NCBI RefSeq assembly: GCF_026319305.1
Contig: NZ_JAPDMV010000024.1
Span: 1 to 47,491 of the forward strand
Origin: Methylophaga sp. OBS4
GTDB taxonomy: Bacteria; Pseudomonadota; Gammaproteobacteria; Nitrosococcales; Methylophagaceae
Reading direction: 5' to 3'
DNA: 47,491 nucleotides
Shown here: positions 8,618 through 16,521 of the stretch, in pieces
How positions within the stretch are numbered: position 1 is the first letter of the stretch
Layout of the letters: every line of letters begins with the position of its first letter
Notes under the pieces: generated by a model
The model's database searches: none
Told to the model about the DNA's origin: nothing
Seen by the model: only the letters and a program-made list of their open reading frames with translations
Position numbers and translations under genes: made by a program

Positions 8618-8686
8618 GGTTATTTTCATCGTAACCATCATGATGGGCATATCTTTGATTATCAGGCTATTCAGGAAATAATAAAT

Positions 8687-9202
8687 ATGGTTTCGATGGC
8701 ACCAAAACTTGCTTTGCTCATACCGGAAAAACTGGCCTTATTACCAGGCATTCAATATCTGCCCTGGCGAACGCCGTTCAGATTGCTGCCGCAAGCTGCG
8801 CAATTAATTGTTGTTGAGAAAATCTCCAACGTTATATTCAAACAACAGCTGTTCGATGGTGAGTTATGCTTTCTGGAAAATACGGTATTACGGATACAAA
8901 TCAGGGATCTGGCTTATGATTGGCAAGTGTCGTTAAAGCAAGATCGTTTGTCATTCAGTCCGGGTAGAGATAGTGCCGACACGACTTTTTCCGGCAACAG
9001 CAGGGATTTTCTGTTGTTAGCCAGCCGCCGTGAGGATCCTGACACGCTGTTCTTCCAACGTCGCCTGTCTATTGAAGGCAATACTGAACTGGGCCTGCAC
9101 GTCAAGAACTTGATTGACAGTGTTGATATGGATGAATTACCTGCCGCTTTTAACCATGCTTTAAACTTAATGGCCGACTTTGTGGAGGCCTTGCCACATT
9201 AG
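8687..9202 (+). CDS. ubiT: UbiT, SCP2-domain accessory factor of anaerobic ubiquinone synthesis
   Basis: This 171-residue protein has an SCP2 sterol-carrier-like domain (about 45-145), a lipid-binding fold thought to hold ubiquinone intermediates for UbiU-UbiV. Typical parts are PWRTPFRLLPQAAQ near the N-terminus, ADTTFSGNSRDFLLLASRREDP in the middle and FFQRRLSIEGNTELGL, the most conserved stretch of the UbiT/YhbT family. It is divergent from ubiU-ubiV, the order common in Proteobacteria. A shorter start at 8699 is possible. A weak AGGAA lies upstream. Confidence 0.9.
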   Translation: MVSMAPKLALLIPEKLALLPGIQYLPWRTPFRLLPQAAQLIVVEKISNVIFKQQLFDGELCFLENTVLRIQIRDLAYDWQVSLKQDRLSFSPGRDSADTTFSGNSRDFLLLASRREDPDTLFFQRRLSIEGNTELGLHVKNLIDSVDMDELPAAFNHALNLMADFVEALPH

Positions 9203-9258
9203 ACTTTTAAACTGCAGGTGATGTGCAGTGCTTGGTCAGGGAATGGCCAAGCCGCATT

Positions 9259-9325
9259 CCTCGCGCCTTGATTGGCACTTTTTCAGAGCGCAATAAAAGC
9301 AAAGATGAAAAATAAACAGCCCCTA
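9259..9325. repeat. Dispersed repeat copy A (partial)
   Basis: It shares with copies C and D the blocks CCTCGCGCCTTGATTGGCAC and TTTTTCAG, and ends in AAACAGCCCCTAA at 9325, the family terminus (TTAGGGGCTGTT on the other strand). Only this one end is present. It abuts the 3' end of mogA, with the stop 5 bp away. Confidence 0.7.
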
Positions 9326-9329
9326 ATAT

Positions 9330-9866
9330 TTAATTTTTGGGGCGAAAAGGTTTAATAACCGTTTCATCACATTCCAGATAGGGCCCTTCCATCAGATCGA
9401 GACAATAAGGTACCGCAGGAAAAACCGCATCAAGACATTCACGGATAGCTTTGGGTTTACCGGGAAGATTGATGATCAGGCTTGAGCCTCTCAGCCCCGC
9501 TGTCTGGCGCGACAAAATAGCAGTAGCAACAAATTTCAGCGACTCTGCCCGCATCAATTCGCCAAATCCAGGCATCATTCGGTCGCATACCGCTTCGGTC
9601 GCCTCTGGCGTCACATCCCGTTTTGCCGGCCCGGTACCGCCAGTGGTCACAATCAGACAACACGCTAGTTCATCAGCCATTTTGATCAGCGTTGCGGCAA
9701 TCACGTCCTGTTCATCCGGAATCACTTCATAAACCGGCTGCCATGGTGATGTCAGAAATTCATCCAGAGTCGCAATAATGGCCTTGCCGGAAAGATCATC
9801 ATAAACACCCTTGCTGGCCCGATCACTGACCGTCACAATACCAATTTTTGCTGTTTTTATAGTCAT
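9330..9866 (-). CDS. mogA: Molybdopterin adenylyltransferase MogA
   Basis: MogA adenylylates molybdopterin, the step before molybdate insertion, in the cytoplasm. The MoCF-biosynthesis fold is full length (178 residues): IGIVTVSDRASKGVYDDLSG at the N-terminus, the nucleotide/pterin loop TTGGTGPAKRDVTPEAT at about 74-90, and the C-terminal SSLIINLPGKPKA. Molybdenum cofactor would serve enzymes such as nitrate reductase, which fits the anaerobic context, although none is in the window. It lies 27 bp downstream of pdxT on the same strand. Confidence 0.93.
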   Translation of the reverse strand: MTIKTAKIGIVTVSDRASKGVYDDLSGKAIIATLDEFLTSPWQPVYEVIPDEQDVIAATLIKMADELACCLIVTTGGTGPAKRDVTPEATEAVCDRMMPGFGELMRAESLKFVATAILSRQTAGLRGSSLIINLPGKPKAIRECLDAVFPAVPYCLDLMEGPYLECDETVIKPFRPKN

Positions 9867-9893
9867 AACTTACTGTCATTGAGTCGTGTGCTG

Positions 9894-10466
9894 TTAATTT
9901 CGGCTGCCATCAAAAGCCAGTTGATGAAACAGTGTGACATCGTTCAGTTCAGGGTGAAACGTCAAAGCGATGTGGCGTCCCTGACGTACGGCAACCGGCT
10001 CATTGTTGTAACGGGCCAGCACTTCAACATCGGGACCAACGGCATTAATCCTGGGTGCCCGGATAAAGCAAGCAGCAATTGTTTGCTGATGATCGGCAAG
10101 ATCTACCGTCAGATCATCAACAAAAGACGCCAATTGCCGGCCATAACCGTTACGCGTCACCGTAACATCTATCATGTCCAGTGTCTGAATACGTGAATCA
10201 TCCTGTTGCAGCCTGCCCATCATTATCAGGCCAGCACAGGTGCCCAGTACCGGAAATTGCTGCGCGAACGAAACCAATGGCTGGCGGAAGCCGTTGGCAG
10301 CGATCAGTTTGCTCATAGTCGTCGATTCACCACCGGGAATGATCAGGCCCGCCACGTCAGCCAACTGTTGCGGGTAGCGTACCAGAACTCCTTGCAGATC
10401 CAGCCGGGATAAAATCCGGCCATGTTTTTCATAATCTCCCTGTAACGCCAGCAGACCGATTTTCAC
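9894..10466 (-). CDS. pdxT: Pyridoxal 5'-phosphate synthase glutaminase subunit PdxT
   Basis: Class I glutamine amidotransferase that feeds ammonia to PdxS. The catalytic triad is visible as Cys77 (GTCAGL), His171 and Glu173 (TFHPEL); PGGEST at 45-50 forms the oxyanion region. The start is a GTG at 10464-10466 immediately after the pdxS stop, so translation is probably coupled. Length (190 residues) is normal. Confidence 0.95.
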   Translation of the reverse strand: MKIGLLALQGDYEKHGRILSRLDLQGVLVRYPQQLADVAGLIIPGGESTTMSKLIAANGFRQPLVSFAQQFPVLGTCAGLIMMGRLQQDDSRIQTLDMIDVTVTRNGYGRQLASFVDDLTVDLADHQQTIAACFIRAPRINAVGPDVEVLARYNNEPVAVRQGRHIALTFHPELNDVTLFHQLAFDGSRN

Positions 10467-11354
10467 TTACCAACCCCGTTCCTGTAACCGTTGTTCAGCC
10501 GGTATTTCAGCAATATCAAGCCCTTTCATCGCACTTTTCAAACCAGCCGCGATTTCAGCCAGTTTTTGCGCATCATCGAAATAAGTCACAGCCTCCACAA
10601 TGGCTTTGGCCCGACGCGCCGGATCTTCACTCATGAAAATACCTGATCCGACAAAAACTGTCTCGGCCCCTAATTGCATCATAAGGGCAGCATCAGCGGG
10701 GGTAGCAACCCCACCCGCGGCAAAATTCGGTACCGGCAATTTCCCGGTTTCTGCTACCTGACAAACCAAATCGAAAGGCGCGCCCAACGCTTTGGCTTGT
10801 GCCATTAATTCCTCTTTACGCAAACCCATGAGATTTTTCATATCGTTTTGAATCTGACGCATATGCCGGACAGCTTCGACGATGTTTCCGCTACCGGCTT
10901 CACCTTTGGTGCGGATCATGGCTGCCCCTTCACCAATTCGCCGTAACGCTTCGCCCAGATTCCGGCAGCCACACACAAAAGGCACATTAAACTCATGTTT
11001 CCAAATATGATTGGTTTCATCTGCCGGTGTCAGTACTTCACTCTCATCAATAAAATCAATTTCCAGTGCCTGCAAGATCTGGGCTTCAACAAAGTGGCCA
11101 ATCCGGCATTTTGCCATCACCGGAATCGTGACCGTGTTCTGGATTTCCCGGATCATGTCGGGATCACTCATGCGCGCAATGCCGCCATCCTTTCTGATAT
11201 CGGAAGGGATCCGTTCCAGCGCCATCACCGCAACAGCCCCGGCATCTTCAGCAATCTTTGCCTGTTGCGGGTTGGTGACATCCATGATCACGCCGCCTCT
11301 GAGCATTTCTGCTAGTCCTATTTTTACTGCAAAAGAAGTGGTGCTTTGTGCCAC
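10467..11354 (-). CDS. pdxS: Pyridoxal 5'-phosphate synthase lyase subunit PdxS
   Basis: Makes PLP directly from ribose 5-phosphate, glyceraldehyde 3-phosphate and ammonia supplied by PdxT (the DXP-independent route). The (beta/alpha)8 enzyme is complete: [10 protein letters not shown] near the start, the first lysine in [11 protein letters not shown], the second in [10 protein letters not shown], and the phosphate loop [15 protein letters not shown] chose GTG 11352-11354 (reads [12 protein letters not shown]) because GGAGG lies 8 bases ahead and it gives about 295 residues, as in the family; the frame is open to 11405. This route is less usual in Gammaproteobacteria, most of which use PdxA/PdxJ. 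Confidence 0.94.
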   Translation of the reverse strand: MAQSTTSFAVKIGLAEMLRGGVIMDVTNPQQAKIAEDAGAVAVMALERIPSDIRKDGGIARMSDPDMIREIQNTVTIPVMAKCRIGHFVEAQILQALEIDFIDESEVLTPADETNHIWKHEFNVPFVCGCRNLGEALRRIGEGAAMIRTKGEAGSGNIVEAVRHMRQIQNDMKNLMGLRKEELMAQAKALGAPFDLVCQVAETGKLPVPNFAAGGVATPADAALMMQLGAETVFVGSGIFMSEDPARRAKAIVEAVTYFDDAQKLAEIAAGLKSAMKGLDIAEIPAEQRLQERGW

Positions 11355-11498
11355 TGTAAAACCTCCGATAAATAGCCGTACATTCTCCGTCCGGAACAAA
11401 AACAAGCATTACTCATAATTGCTTCCACGATGGGCACTGCATCGCTGTAGATCCATATACGCTGTGCCCGCATTGTTAATTTAATTATCAAACAAATT

Positions 11499-11670
11499 AT
11501 ACCCGTGATACTTGAAAATGCGCGTATCAGAGCCTCATGTGAGCCGTCAGAACAAGGCGCAGCCTGCTGCCAAATGGTTATAGGCTGGAACGCAGGTCTG
11601 GCGGCTCACATGGGCTCCCGAAGGGCGAGACGATAAGCTGATATCGCACATTTTCAAGTATCACGGGTAT
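11499..11670. mobile_element. MITE-like nested inverted-repeat element, 172 bp
   Basis: The ends are perfect 22-bp inverted repeats (11499-11520 and 11649-11670) with the core ACCCGTGATACTTGAAAATG. A second inverted pair lies inside (CATGTGAGCCGTCAG at 11536-11550 and its near-complement at 11598-11612). The flanks TAT/ATA are compatible with a TA target duplication. It encodes nothing recognisable and lies between pdxS and nrdG, where it could also form a long hairpin in RNA. A non-autonomous transposon is the likeliest reading; a structured RNA element is the alternative. Confidence 0.7.
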
Positions 11671-11716
11671 ATACCCAAACCTGCATTTTGAGGTGGTTTG
11701 AGTATATTGTGTCGCA

Positions 11717-12397
11717 TCAACCGTATCGTAACGTAAAATGGGAAAACATACCTTTAAGTTGTTCTGACAGAGTACTGTCAAGGAATAAAGATGTGTTTTG
11801 CACCTGATACCCTGCAACCGGCCTGCATTCCTGCAGTGCATAGTGCGTTACGCCTGCAGTGGCCAAGCTTTCTGCCAGATCAATAACTGTGTTGCGAGTG
11901 AAAAAATTCGGGTCGACGGTGGTACGCACTTCATAGTCGATACCGCTCGCCAGTATCAGTTCCAGACTCTCTTTAACTTGTTCATCACTGCCGCTTATCC
12001 CGGTAATCCGGGCATAGTCTGTAAATGTTGTTTTGATATCCAAACCAACCCAGTCCAGCATGGGCAAATATTTTGCCAGCCTTCGGGGGTTGGCTCCGGC
12101 GGTATGGAGCGCAACTTTAAATCCCATAGCCTTAATGCCTGTTATGGCATCAGCTAATCCGGTTTGCAGTAACGGCTCGCCACCACTCAGAACAACCCCG
12201 TCCAGAAAGCCCCGCCTAGGTTGCAGAAATGTTCGTAACATCTCCCAATCATCACCATGCTTATCAACCTCGAGCAGGTGCGGGTTATGGCAATAGGGAC
12301 AGCGCCAGGCACAGCCTTGTAGAAAAACCACGGCGGCCAAATGGCCTGGGAAATCGATAGTCGTGAACGATGTCAGGCCACCAATTTTGAGTCCCAT
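11717..12397 (-). CDS. nrdG: Anaerobic ribonucleotide reductase activating protein, radical SAM (NrdG2-like)
   Basis: Uses a [4Fe-4S] cluster and S-adenosylmethionine to create the glycyl radical on NrdD. The cluster motif CxxxCxxC is CAWRCPYC at about residues 30-37, followed by the SAM-binding GGEPLLQ. At 226 residues it fits the longer NrdG2-type group more than the 154-residue E. coli NrdG. GGAG stands ahead of ATG 12397. It is the last gene of the nrdD / glycyl-domain / nrdG set, 15 bp after the small gene. Confidence 0.92.
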   Translation of the reverse strand: MGLKIGGLTSFTTIDFPGHLAAVVFLQGCAWRCPYCHNPHLLEVDKHGDDWEMLRTFLQPRRGFLDGVVLSGGEPLLQTGLADAITGIKAMGFKVALHTAGANPRRLAKYLPMLDWVGLDIKTTFTDYARITGISGSDEQVKESLELILASGIDYEVRTTVDPNFFTRNTVIDLAESLATAGVTHYALQECRPVAGYQVQNTSLFLDSTLSEQLKGMFSHFTLRYG

Positions 12398-12412
12398 TAA
12401 ACTGCGTCTCCG

Positions 12413-12589
12413 TTACAGTCTGTTGTTGGCCGGAGACTCTATGAAATGCCGACGCTCTGCATGTTCACTTTGTTTGCCCGGATTGAATGATGTCAGCGGG
12501 CGGTGGTATCCCATTACCCGGGTCCAGATTTCACAGCGCTGACGTTCTTCTTCACGCAGTTCAATGGTCATATGGTTATTAGTTGTCAT
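12413..12589 (-). CDS. nrdD: Stand-alone glycyl-radical C-terminal domain of class III ribonucleotide reductase
   Basis: A 58-residue protein with AAGGAG 6 bases before ATG 12587-12589. Its core CEIWTRVMGYHRP (19-31) followed by SFNPGKQ matches the glycyl-radical loop that normally ends NrdD (the RxxGYxRPV...WNxGK pattern); Gly27 is the expected radical site. The large NrdD upstream ends right after its zinc-binding motif and lacks this loop, so the two proteins together make up one enzyme. The gene lies 32 bp after nrdD and 15 bp before nrdG. It is well formed, with its own start, stop and ribosome-binding site, and thus does not look like a sequencing error. Confidence 0.85.
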   Translation of the reverse strand: MTTNNHMTIELREEERQRCEIWTRVMGYHRPLTSFNPGKQSEHAERRHFIESPANNRL

Positions 12590-12621
12590 GTTATTGCTCC
12601 TTGTTGATAGCAGTTAAGTGA

Positions 12622-14670
12622 TTAAGCCACAACCTGTTGGTTGTGTTTTCCAGCGAGTAATTCCTGATCACAATGCGGACAGAATTCGTGTTCCCCGGCA
12701 AGGTAACCGTGCTTGGGACAAATTGAGAATGTCGGCGTAATCGTGATATAGGGAAGGCGGAAACGTTCCAGCACGCGCCGGACCAGCGTGCTGCATGCGA
12801 GTGAATCAGAAATCCGCTCGTTCATGTAAAGATGCAGCACCGTGCCGCCCGTGTATTGTGTCTGCAGTTCATCCTGCAGCGATAAAGCTTCAAAGGGGTC
12901 ATCGGTCAGTCCGACCGGCAACTGAGATGAATTGGTGTAATAAGGTGCGGCTTCAGTGCCAGCTTGAATAATGTCAGCAAAACGCTTGCGATCTTCTTTG
13001 GCAAAACGATAGGTAGTGCCCTCGGCAGGTGTGGCTTCCAGGTTATACATATGTCCCGTTTCATCCTGGAAAACAATTAATTTTTCCCGAACATGAGTAA
13101 GTAGCCTTAAAGCAAAGCGCTGGCCCCACTCATCGCTGACATCATGGGCATCATCACTGAAGTTACGGATCATCTCGTTAATTCCGTTCACTCCAATAGT
13201 GGAAAAATGATTTCTCAAGGTTCCCAGATAGCGTTTGGTATAAGGATATAAACCGCCATCCATATAACGCTGAATCATCTTGCGTTTAATTTCCAGGCTG
13301 TTCTTGGCCAGATCCATCAACCGGTCAAGGCTCCGGATTAAAGCGGCTTCGTCATTTTTATAAAGATAGCCAAGACGGGCGCAGTTGATTGTGACAACAC
13401 CGATAGAACCGGTTTGTTCAGCAGAACCGAACAAGCCATTACCCCGCTTTAACAACTCCCTCAGATCCAGTTGCAGACGGCAGCACATTGAACGCACCTG
13501 GCCCGGTTCCATATCAGAGTTAATAAAATTCTGGAAATAAGGCAGTCCATATTTGGCGGTCATATCGAATAACCGTTGGGCATTATCACTTTCCCAGGGG
13601 AAATCCTTAGTGATGTTATAGGTAGGAATAGGGAAGGTAAAAACGCGTCCTTTATCATCACCGGCAATCATGACTTCAATATAAGCCTGATTGATCATGT
13701 CCATTTCTGTTTGCAGATCACCATAAAAAAACGGCATTTCTTTGCCGGCAATCACCGGGATCTGCTCTCGCAGATCCTCGGGACACACCCAGTCAAAAGT
13801 CAGGTTAGTAAAAGGTGTCTGGGTTCCCCAGCGTGAAGGCACGTTGAGGTTATAGATAAATTCCTGTATCCCTTGCCGCACCATGTCGTAGTTCAATTTT
13901 TCACGACGAATATAAGGTGCCAGATAAGTATCAAATGAACTGAACGCCTGCGCACCGGCCCACTCATTCTGTAATGCACCGAGAAAGTTAACCATCTGGC
14001 CCAACGCACTGGAAAAGCGCTTGGGTGGTGCGGCCTCAACCTTGCCGGGCACCCCATTGAACCCTTCCGTCAACAAGCTACGCAATGACCAACCGGCACA
14101 ATAACCGGCCAGCATGTCGAGATCATGAATATGAAGCTCTCCTTCACGATGCGCTAACCCTGCTTCTACAGGATAGACATGGTTGAGCCAATAGTTAGCC
14201 GTGACCTTGCCGGCTGTGTTCAAAATCAGCCCTCCCAGAGAATAACCCTGGTTGGCGTTGGCATTGACCCGCCAGTCAAGTTGCTGCAGGTATTCATTCA
14301 TTGATGTCTCGACATTGATCATGGTTGTTTGATCGCGTCGTAATTTGCCGTGTTGTTCACGGTAGACAATATAGGCACGTGCCGTGCGGTAATGATCGGA
14401 AGTAATCAGAACCTGTTCGACCACATCCTGGATTTGCTCGATCTCGGGCAAGCTTTCGGCATAACGGTGGTGCAGCACTTTTAATACCTGCAGGGTTAAC
14501 TGGCGCGCTTCATCTATGGAAAACGCTTCAGTGGCCATTCCTGCATGATGGATCGCCGAAAGAATCTTTCCGGCATCAAACTTGGCCCGCCTGCCATCAC
14601 GCTTAATCACCATATCCGGTAACTTGGCTGCCGATAATTCCTCTGTGGCAGTGGCTATGTCTGTGTACAT
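12622..14670 (-). CDS. nrdD: Anaerobic ribonucleoside-triphosphate reductase, large chain (NrdD without glycyl loop)
   Basis: Reduces ribonucleotides to deoxyribonucleotides under anoxia by radical chemistry. An ATP-cone allosteric domain covers about residues 20-110 (VIKRDGRRAKFDAGKI). The barrel follows (MCCRLQLDLREL and GVNGINEMIRNF are typical). The C-terminus has the zinc site CPKHGYLAGEHEFCPHCDQE and then stops after 12 more residues, without the glycyl-radical motif, which is on the next gene. Length is 682 residues. GGAAGGGG lies before ATG 14670. The upstream region has two NrdR boxes and an FNR-type box. Confidence 0.95.
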   Translation of the reverse strand: MYTDIATATEELSAAKLPDMVIKRDGRRAKFDAGKILSAIHHAGMATEAFSIDEARQLTLQVLKVLHHRYAESLPEIEQIQDVVEQVLITSDHYRTARAYIVYREQHGKLRRDQTTMINVETSMNEYLQQLDWRVNANANQGYSLGGLILNTAGKVTANYWLNHVYPVEAGLAHREGELHIHDLDMLAGYCAGWSLRSLLTEGFNGVPGKVEAAPPKRFSSALGQMVNFLGALQNEWAGAQAFSSFDTYLAPYIRREKLNYDMVRQGIQEFIYNLNVPSRWGTQTPFTNLTFDWVCPEDLREQIPVIAGKEMPFFYGDLQTEMDMINQAYIEVMIAGDDKGRVFTFPIPTYNITKDFPWESDNAQRLFDMTAKYGLPYFQNFINSDMEPGQVRSMCCRLQLDLRELLKRGNGLFGSAEQTGSIGVVTINCARLGYLYKNDEAALIRSLDRLMDLAKNSLEIKRKMIQRYMDGGLYPYTKRYLGTLRNHFSTIGVNGINEMIRNFSDDAHDVSDEWGQRFALRLLTHVREKLIVFQDETGHMYNLEATPAEGTTYRFAKEDRKRFADIIQAGTEAAPYYTNSSQLPVGLTDDPFEALSLQDELQTQYTGGTVLHLYMNERISDSLACSTLVRRVLERFRLPYITITPTFSICPKHGYLAGEHEFCPHCDQELLAGKHNQQVVA

Positions 14671-14812
14671 ATTTTTCCCCTTCCTAATTCATTTTCTCTG
14701 GTGAGAAAAGTCAGCAACTCAGACCAGAATAGTGACAAGGTGTAAACTCAGCCCTACAACTTATTTTGTCTTTGTCAAGCTAGTCTTTTCCGGGTAATCC
14801 AAAAACTTAAAA

Positions 14813-14828
14813 CCACAATATATTGTGT
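14813..14828. promoter_or_regulatory. NrdR box, nrdD-proximal
   Basis: CCACAATATATTGTGT matches the palindromic NrdR consensus (acaCwATATwGtgt) almost perfectly. Its centre is 31 bp from that of the second box, about three helical turns, the usual arrangement for the NrdR repressor. Confidence 0.85.
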
Positions 14829-14843
14829 TAGATAAAAATTAAA

Positions 14844-14859
14844 GCACAATATATTGTGG
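14844..14859. promoter_or_regulatory. NrdR box, nrdD-distal
   Basis: GCACAATATATTGTGG has the same 14-bp palindromic core (CACAATATATTGTG) as the proximal box. The pair brackets the probable nrdD promoter, so NrdR would repress when deoxynucleotides are plentiful. Confidence 0.85.
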
Positions 14860-14861
14860 AA

Positions 14862-14875
14862 TTGATCTGGATCAA
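14862..14875. promoter_or_regulatory. Perfect FNR-type box upstream of nrdD
   Basis: TTGATCTGGATCAA matches TTGAT-N4-ATCAA at every defined position. It is 192-205 bp upstream of the nrdD start, directly beside the distal NrdR box. An activator bound here would recruit polymerase to a start near 14827, under the NrdR boxes. I see no strong -10 at the ideal distance (TATCTA at 14829-14834 is the best). Confidence 0.8.
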
Positions 14876-15080
14876 GATTTTATATAACTTAAGACAAACT
14901 CCTCTCAGACAGATCAATCACTCCACAGGAATAATCGGACCGACCCGGGTTTCAGCTACCCCGGAGCAGGGCGAAGTGACTCACAACAAGAAGGCTTTAT
15001 GCCGCACATTACTAAGCGGCAACTGGATTAAGGATCGGGGCAGGTCAGCCATTTTAAATAAATGACGAACAACGGGAAAA
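14876..15080. other. Intergenic stretch between nrdD promoter and repeat copy B
   Basis: No gene is recognised. A GCCGC / GCGGC hairpin lies near 15003-15022 without a T-run, and CCGACCCGGGTTTCAGCTACC (near 14938-14958) is GC-rich. I considered a riboswitch but could not match one I know. The only open frame (14856-15065) starts inside the FNR box and has no family features. Confidence 0.35.
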
Positions 15081-15179
15081 GTGCTTTTTCAGACACAAGC
15101 CGGGGGACGGGGGTTGTTTTTGCGGCCAGTTTGCTTGGTCCACAGGCAGTGGCGAAGCTGCAACGTCAACAGCCCCTAA
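15081..15179. repeat. Dispersed repeat copy B (partial, rearranged)
   Basis: GTGCTTTTTCAGACACAAGC and the following GGGGG and GTTTTTGCGGCCA blocks match the middle of copy C; the right end CAACAGCCCCTAA is the family terminus. It runs into the 3' end of nosL: the stop codon TAG at 15176-15178 is part of the repeat terminus. Confidence 0.65.
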
Positions 15180-15694
15180 TGTTGATCTATCTGACCGCTT
15201 ATCAATGCTTGTGTCACAGCCTCGAAAGCCACCACGCTGCCGCCATATTCTTTGGCAAACATATTGGCAATATTTTTATCCGAAAAGCTGGCCAGCGTCG
15301 GCCCCATTGCTCCCTGACGGCTGTGCCCCAGAACAAACCATGCTTTGCGTGCATCAATATAGAATTCATCATCAGGGGCGTCCCACGAGGTTTGAGCCAT
15401 ATCATGAACATAAACAGTTTGTATGGCGTGCTGATGCTCGGGATCGAGTAAATAGGCAAACATATCGCGGGTGGAACAGAATTTCAGCACCTGGTCATTC
15501 CCACGTTGATACAACTGCCCTTTTGGGCCCGGGAAACGCTTGATAATCATGCCGCACTGGTGGCACTCGTCACCGCTTTCGATAGTCACGGCCTGTTGTA
15601 CCAATGCCAGTTCCGATGGTGATTCACCACAGGCAGTGACAATCAAAAACATCATCACGATGACCGGACGCAACTTTTTGCTTACTCGCATCAT
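15176..15694 (-). CDS. nosL: NosL, copper-binding lipoprotein for nitrous-oxide reductase assembly
   Basis: Outer-membrane or periplasmic Cu(I) chaperone that supplies NosZ with NosDFY. A lipoprotein signal with lipobox VTAC (Cys near residue 22) starts the protein. The copper motif CHQCGM (about 42-47) and the downstream MGPTLASF are typical. It has 172 residues. Its ATG overlaps the nosY stop by 4 bp (ATGA). The stop codon lies inside the end of repeat copy B, so the last residues may have been altered by the insertion. Confidence 0.92.
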   Translation of the reverse strand: MMRVSKKLRPVIVMMFLIVTACGESPSELALVQQAVTIESGDECHQCGMIIKRFPGPKGQLYQRGNDQVLKFCSTRDMFAYLLDPEHQHAIQTVYVHDMAQTSWDAPDDEFYIDARKAWFVLGHSRQGAMGPTLASFSDKNIANMFAKEYGGSVVAFEAVTQALISGQIDQH

Positions 15695-16521
15695 AATGTT
15701 CTCTTGTTGAATTTGAACAGGGTGTACAGCAACGGTATCAGCAACCAGAACACCATGCCGCTAAACAAGATGCGGGTAGTGAATTGTGCCTGTTGCGCCA
15801 CAGCCATCAGCCCGCTTAGTTGTTGATCGGCAAAATACTGGATAACCGCAAGGCGGTAGATATCGGTTGGATTAAGCAGCAGCAGATAAGGAAACATCTC
15901 TGCATTGACATTGCCTTCGGTAGTCACCAGCAAGCCCAGCAACATCAAATCAAACATCAAGACAAAACTGAACCAGACGATTAATGCGAGCCCCGCTGCT
16001 TTTGATTTTTCAGTGACAGACACACTGATCACATAAGCAAAAGCAATAAATATCCATCCCAGCAACACTGAAAAGATAATGAAAAAAACATAGGCATCAA
16101 CCAATTCTGCCCAGGCGGTATTACCTGAGAACAGCCCGGTCACCAAAGCAGACAGACCAAAACCGGTGACGCTTGCACAAGCCAGGATCAAACCATGGCC
16201 GAGCATTTTCCCTAAAATAAACTGCCAGCGTTTCATGGGATAGGTCATTAACAATAACAAGGTACCTTGTTCGTCTTCACCTACTACACTGTCATACGCC
16301 AGCATCAAGGCAATTAACGGGATCAGAAACACCGCAAGTGTGGCAAGACTGACCATGGTGGCCGAAAGCGAAGAGAACCCTGCTTGTCCGGAGGCTGCCG
16401 AGCCGAAATAGGCCAGTCCGGTGGCGAGTATTGCAAAAATGAGGCTGATAGATAACACCCAGCGATTGCGAAGGCCATCACGAAATTCCTTGCCGGCAAC
16501 GGTTATCAATACGTTCGACAT
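15691..16521 (-). CDS. nosY: NosY, ABC transporter permease
   Basis: Membrane part of the NosDFY complex needed to build the CuZ centre of NosZ. It has 276 residues with about six membrane segments, starting with WVLSISLIFAILATGLAYFG and FLIPLIALMLAYDSVVGED. The conserved LIALMLAYDSVVGEDEQGTL segment identifies it as an ABC-2/NosY permease. It overlaps nosF by one base (16521) and nosL by 4 bp, so the genes are translationally coupled. Confidence 0.93.
   Translation of the reverse strand: MSNVLITVAGKEFRDGLRNRWVLSISLIFAILATGLAYFGSAASGQAGFSSLSATMVSLATLAVFLIPLIALMLAYDSVVGEDEQGTLLLLMTYPMKRWQFILGKMLGHGLILACASVTGFGLSALVTGLFSGNTAWAELVDAYVFFIIFSVLLGWIFIAFAYVISVSVTEKSKAAGLALIVWFSFVLMFDLMLLGLLVTTEGNVNAEMFPYLLLLNPTDIYRLAVIQYFADQQLSGLMAVAQQAQFTTRILFSGMVFWLLIPLLYTLFKFNKRTL

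Noticed and set aside
8616..8681. 21-residue hydrophobic peptide just ahead of ubiT (starts MVIFIVTIMM)
   Set aside because: It could be a leader or small membrane protein, but it starts inside the FNR-type site with no ribosome-binding site; evidence too thin.
14930..15025. Possible riboswitch or structured RNA in the GC-rich part of the nrdD-nosL gap
   Set aside because: I could not match its stems to a known riboswitch, and there is no plus-strand gene downstream for it to control.
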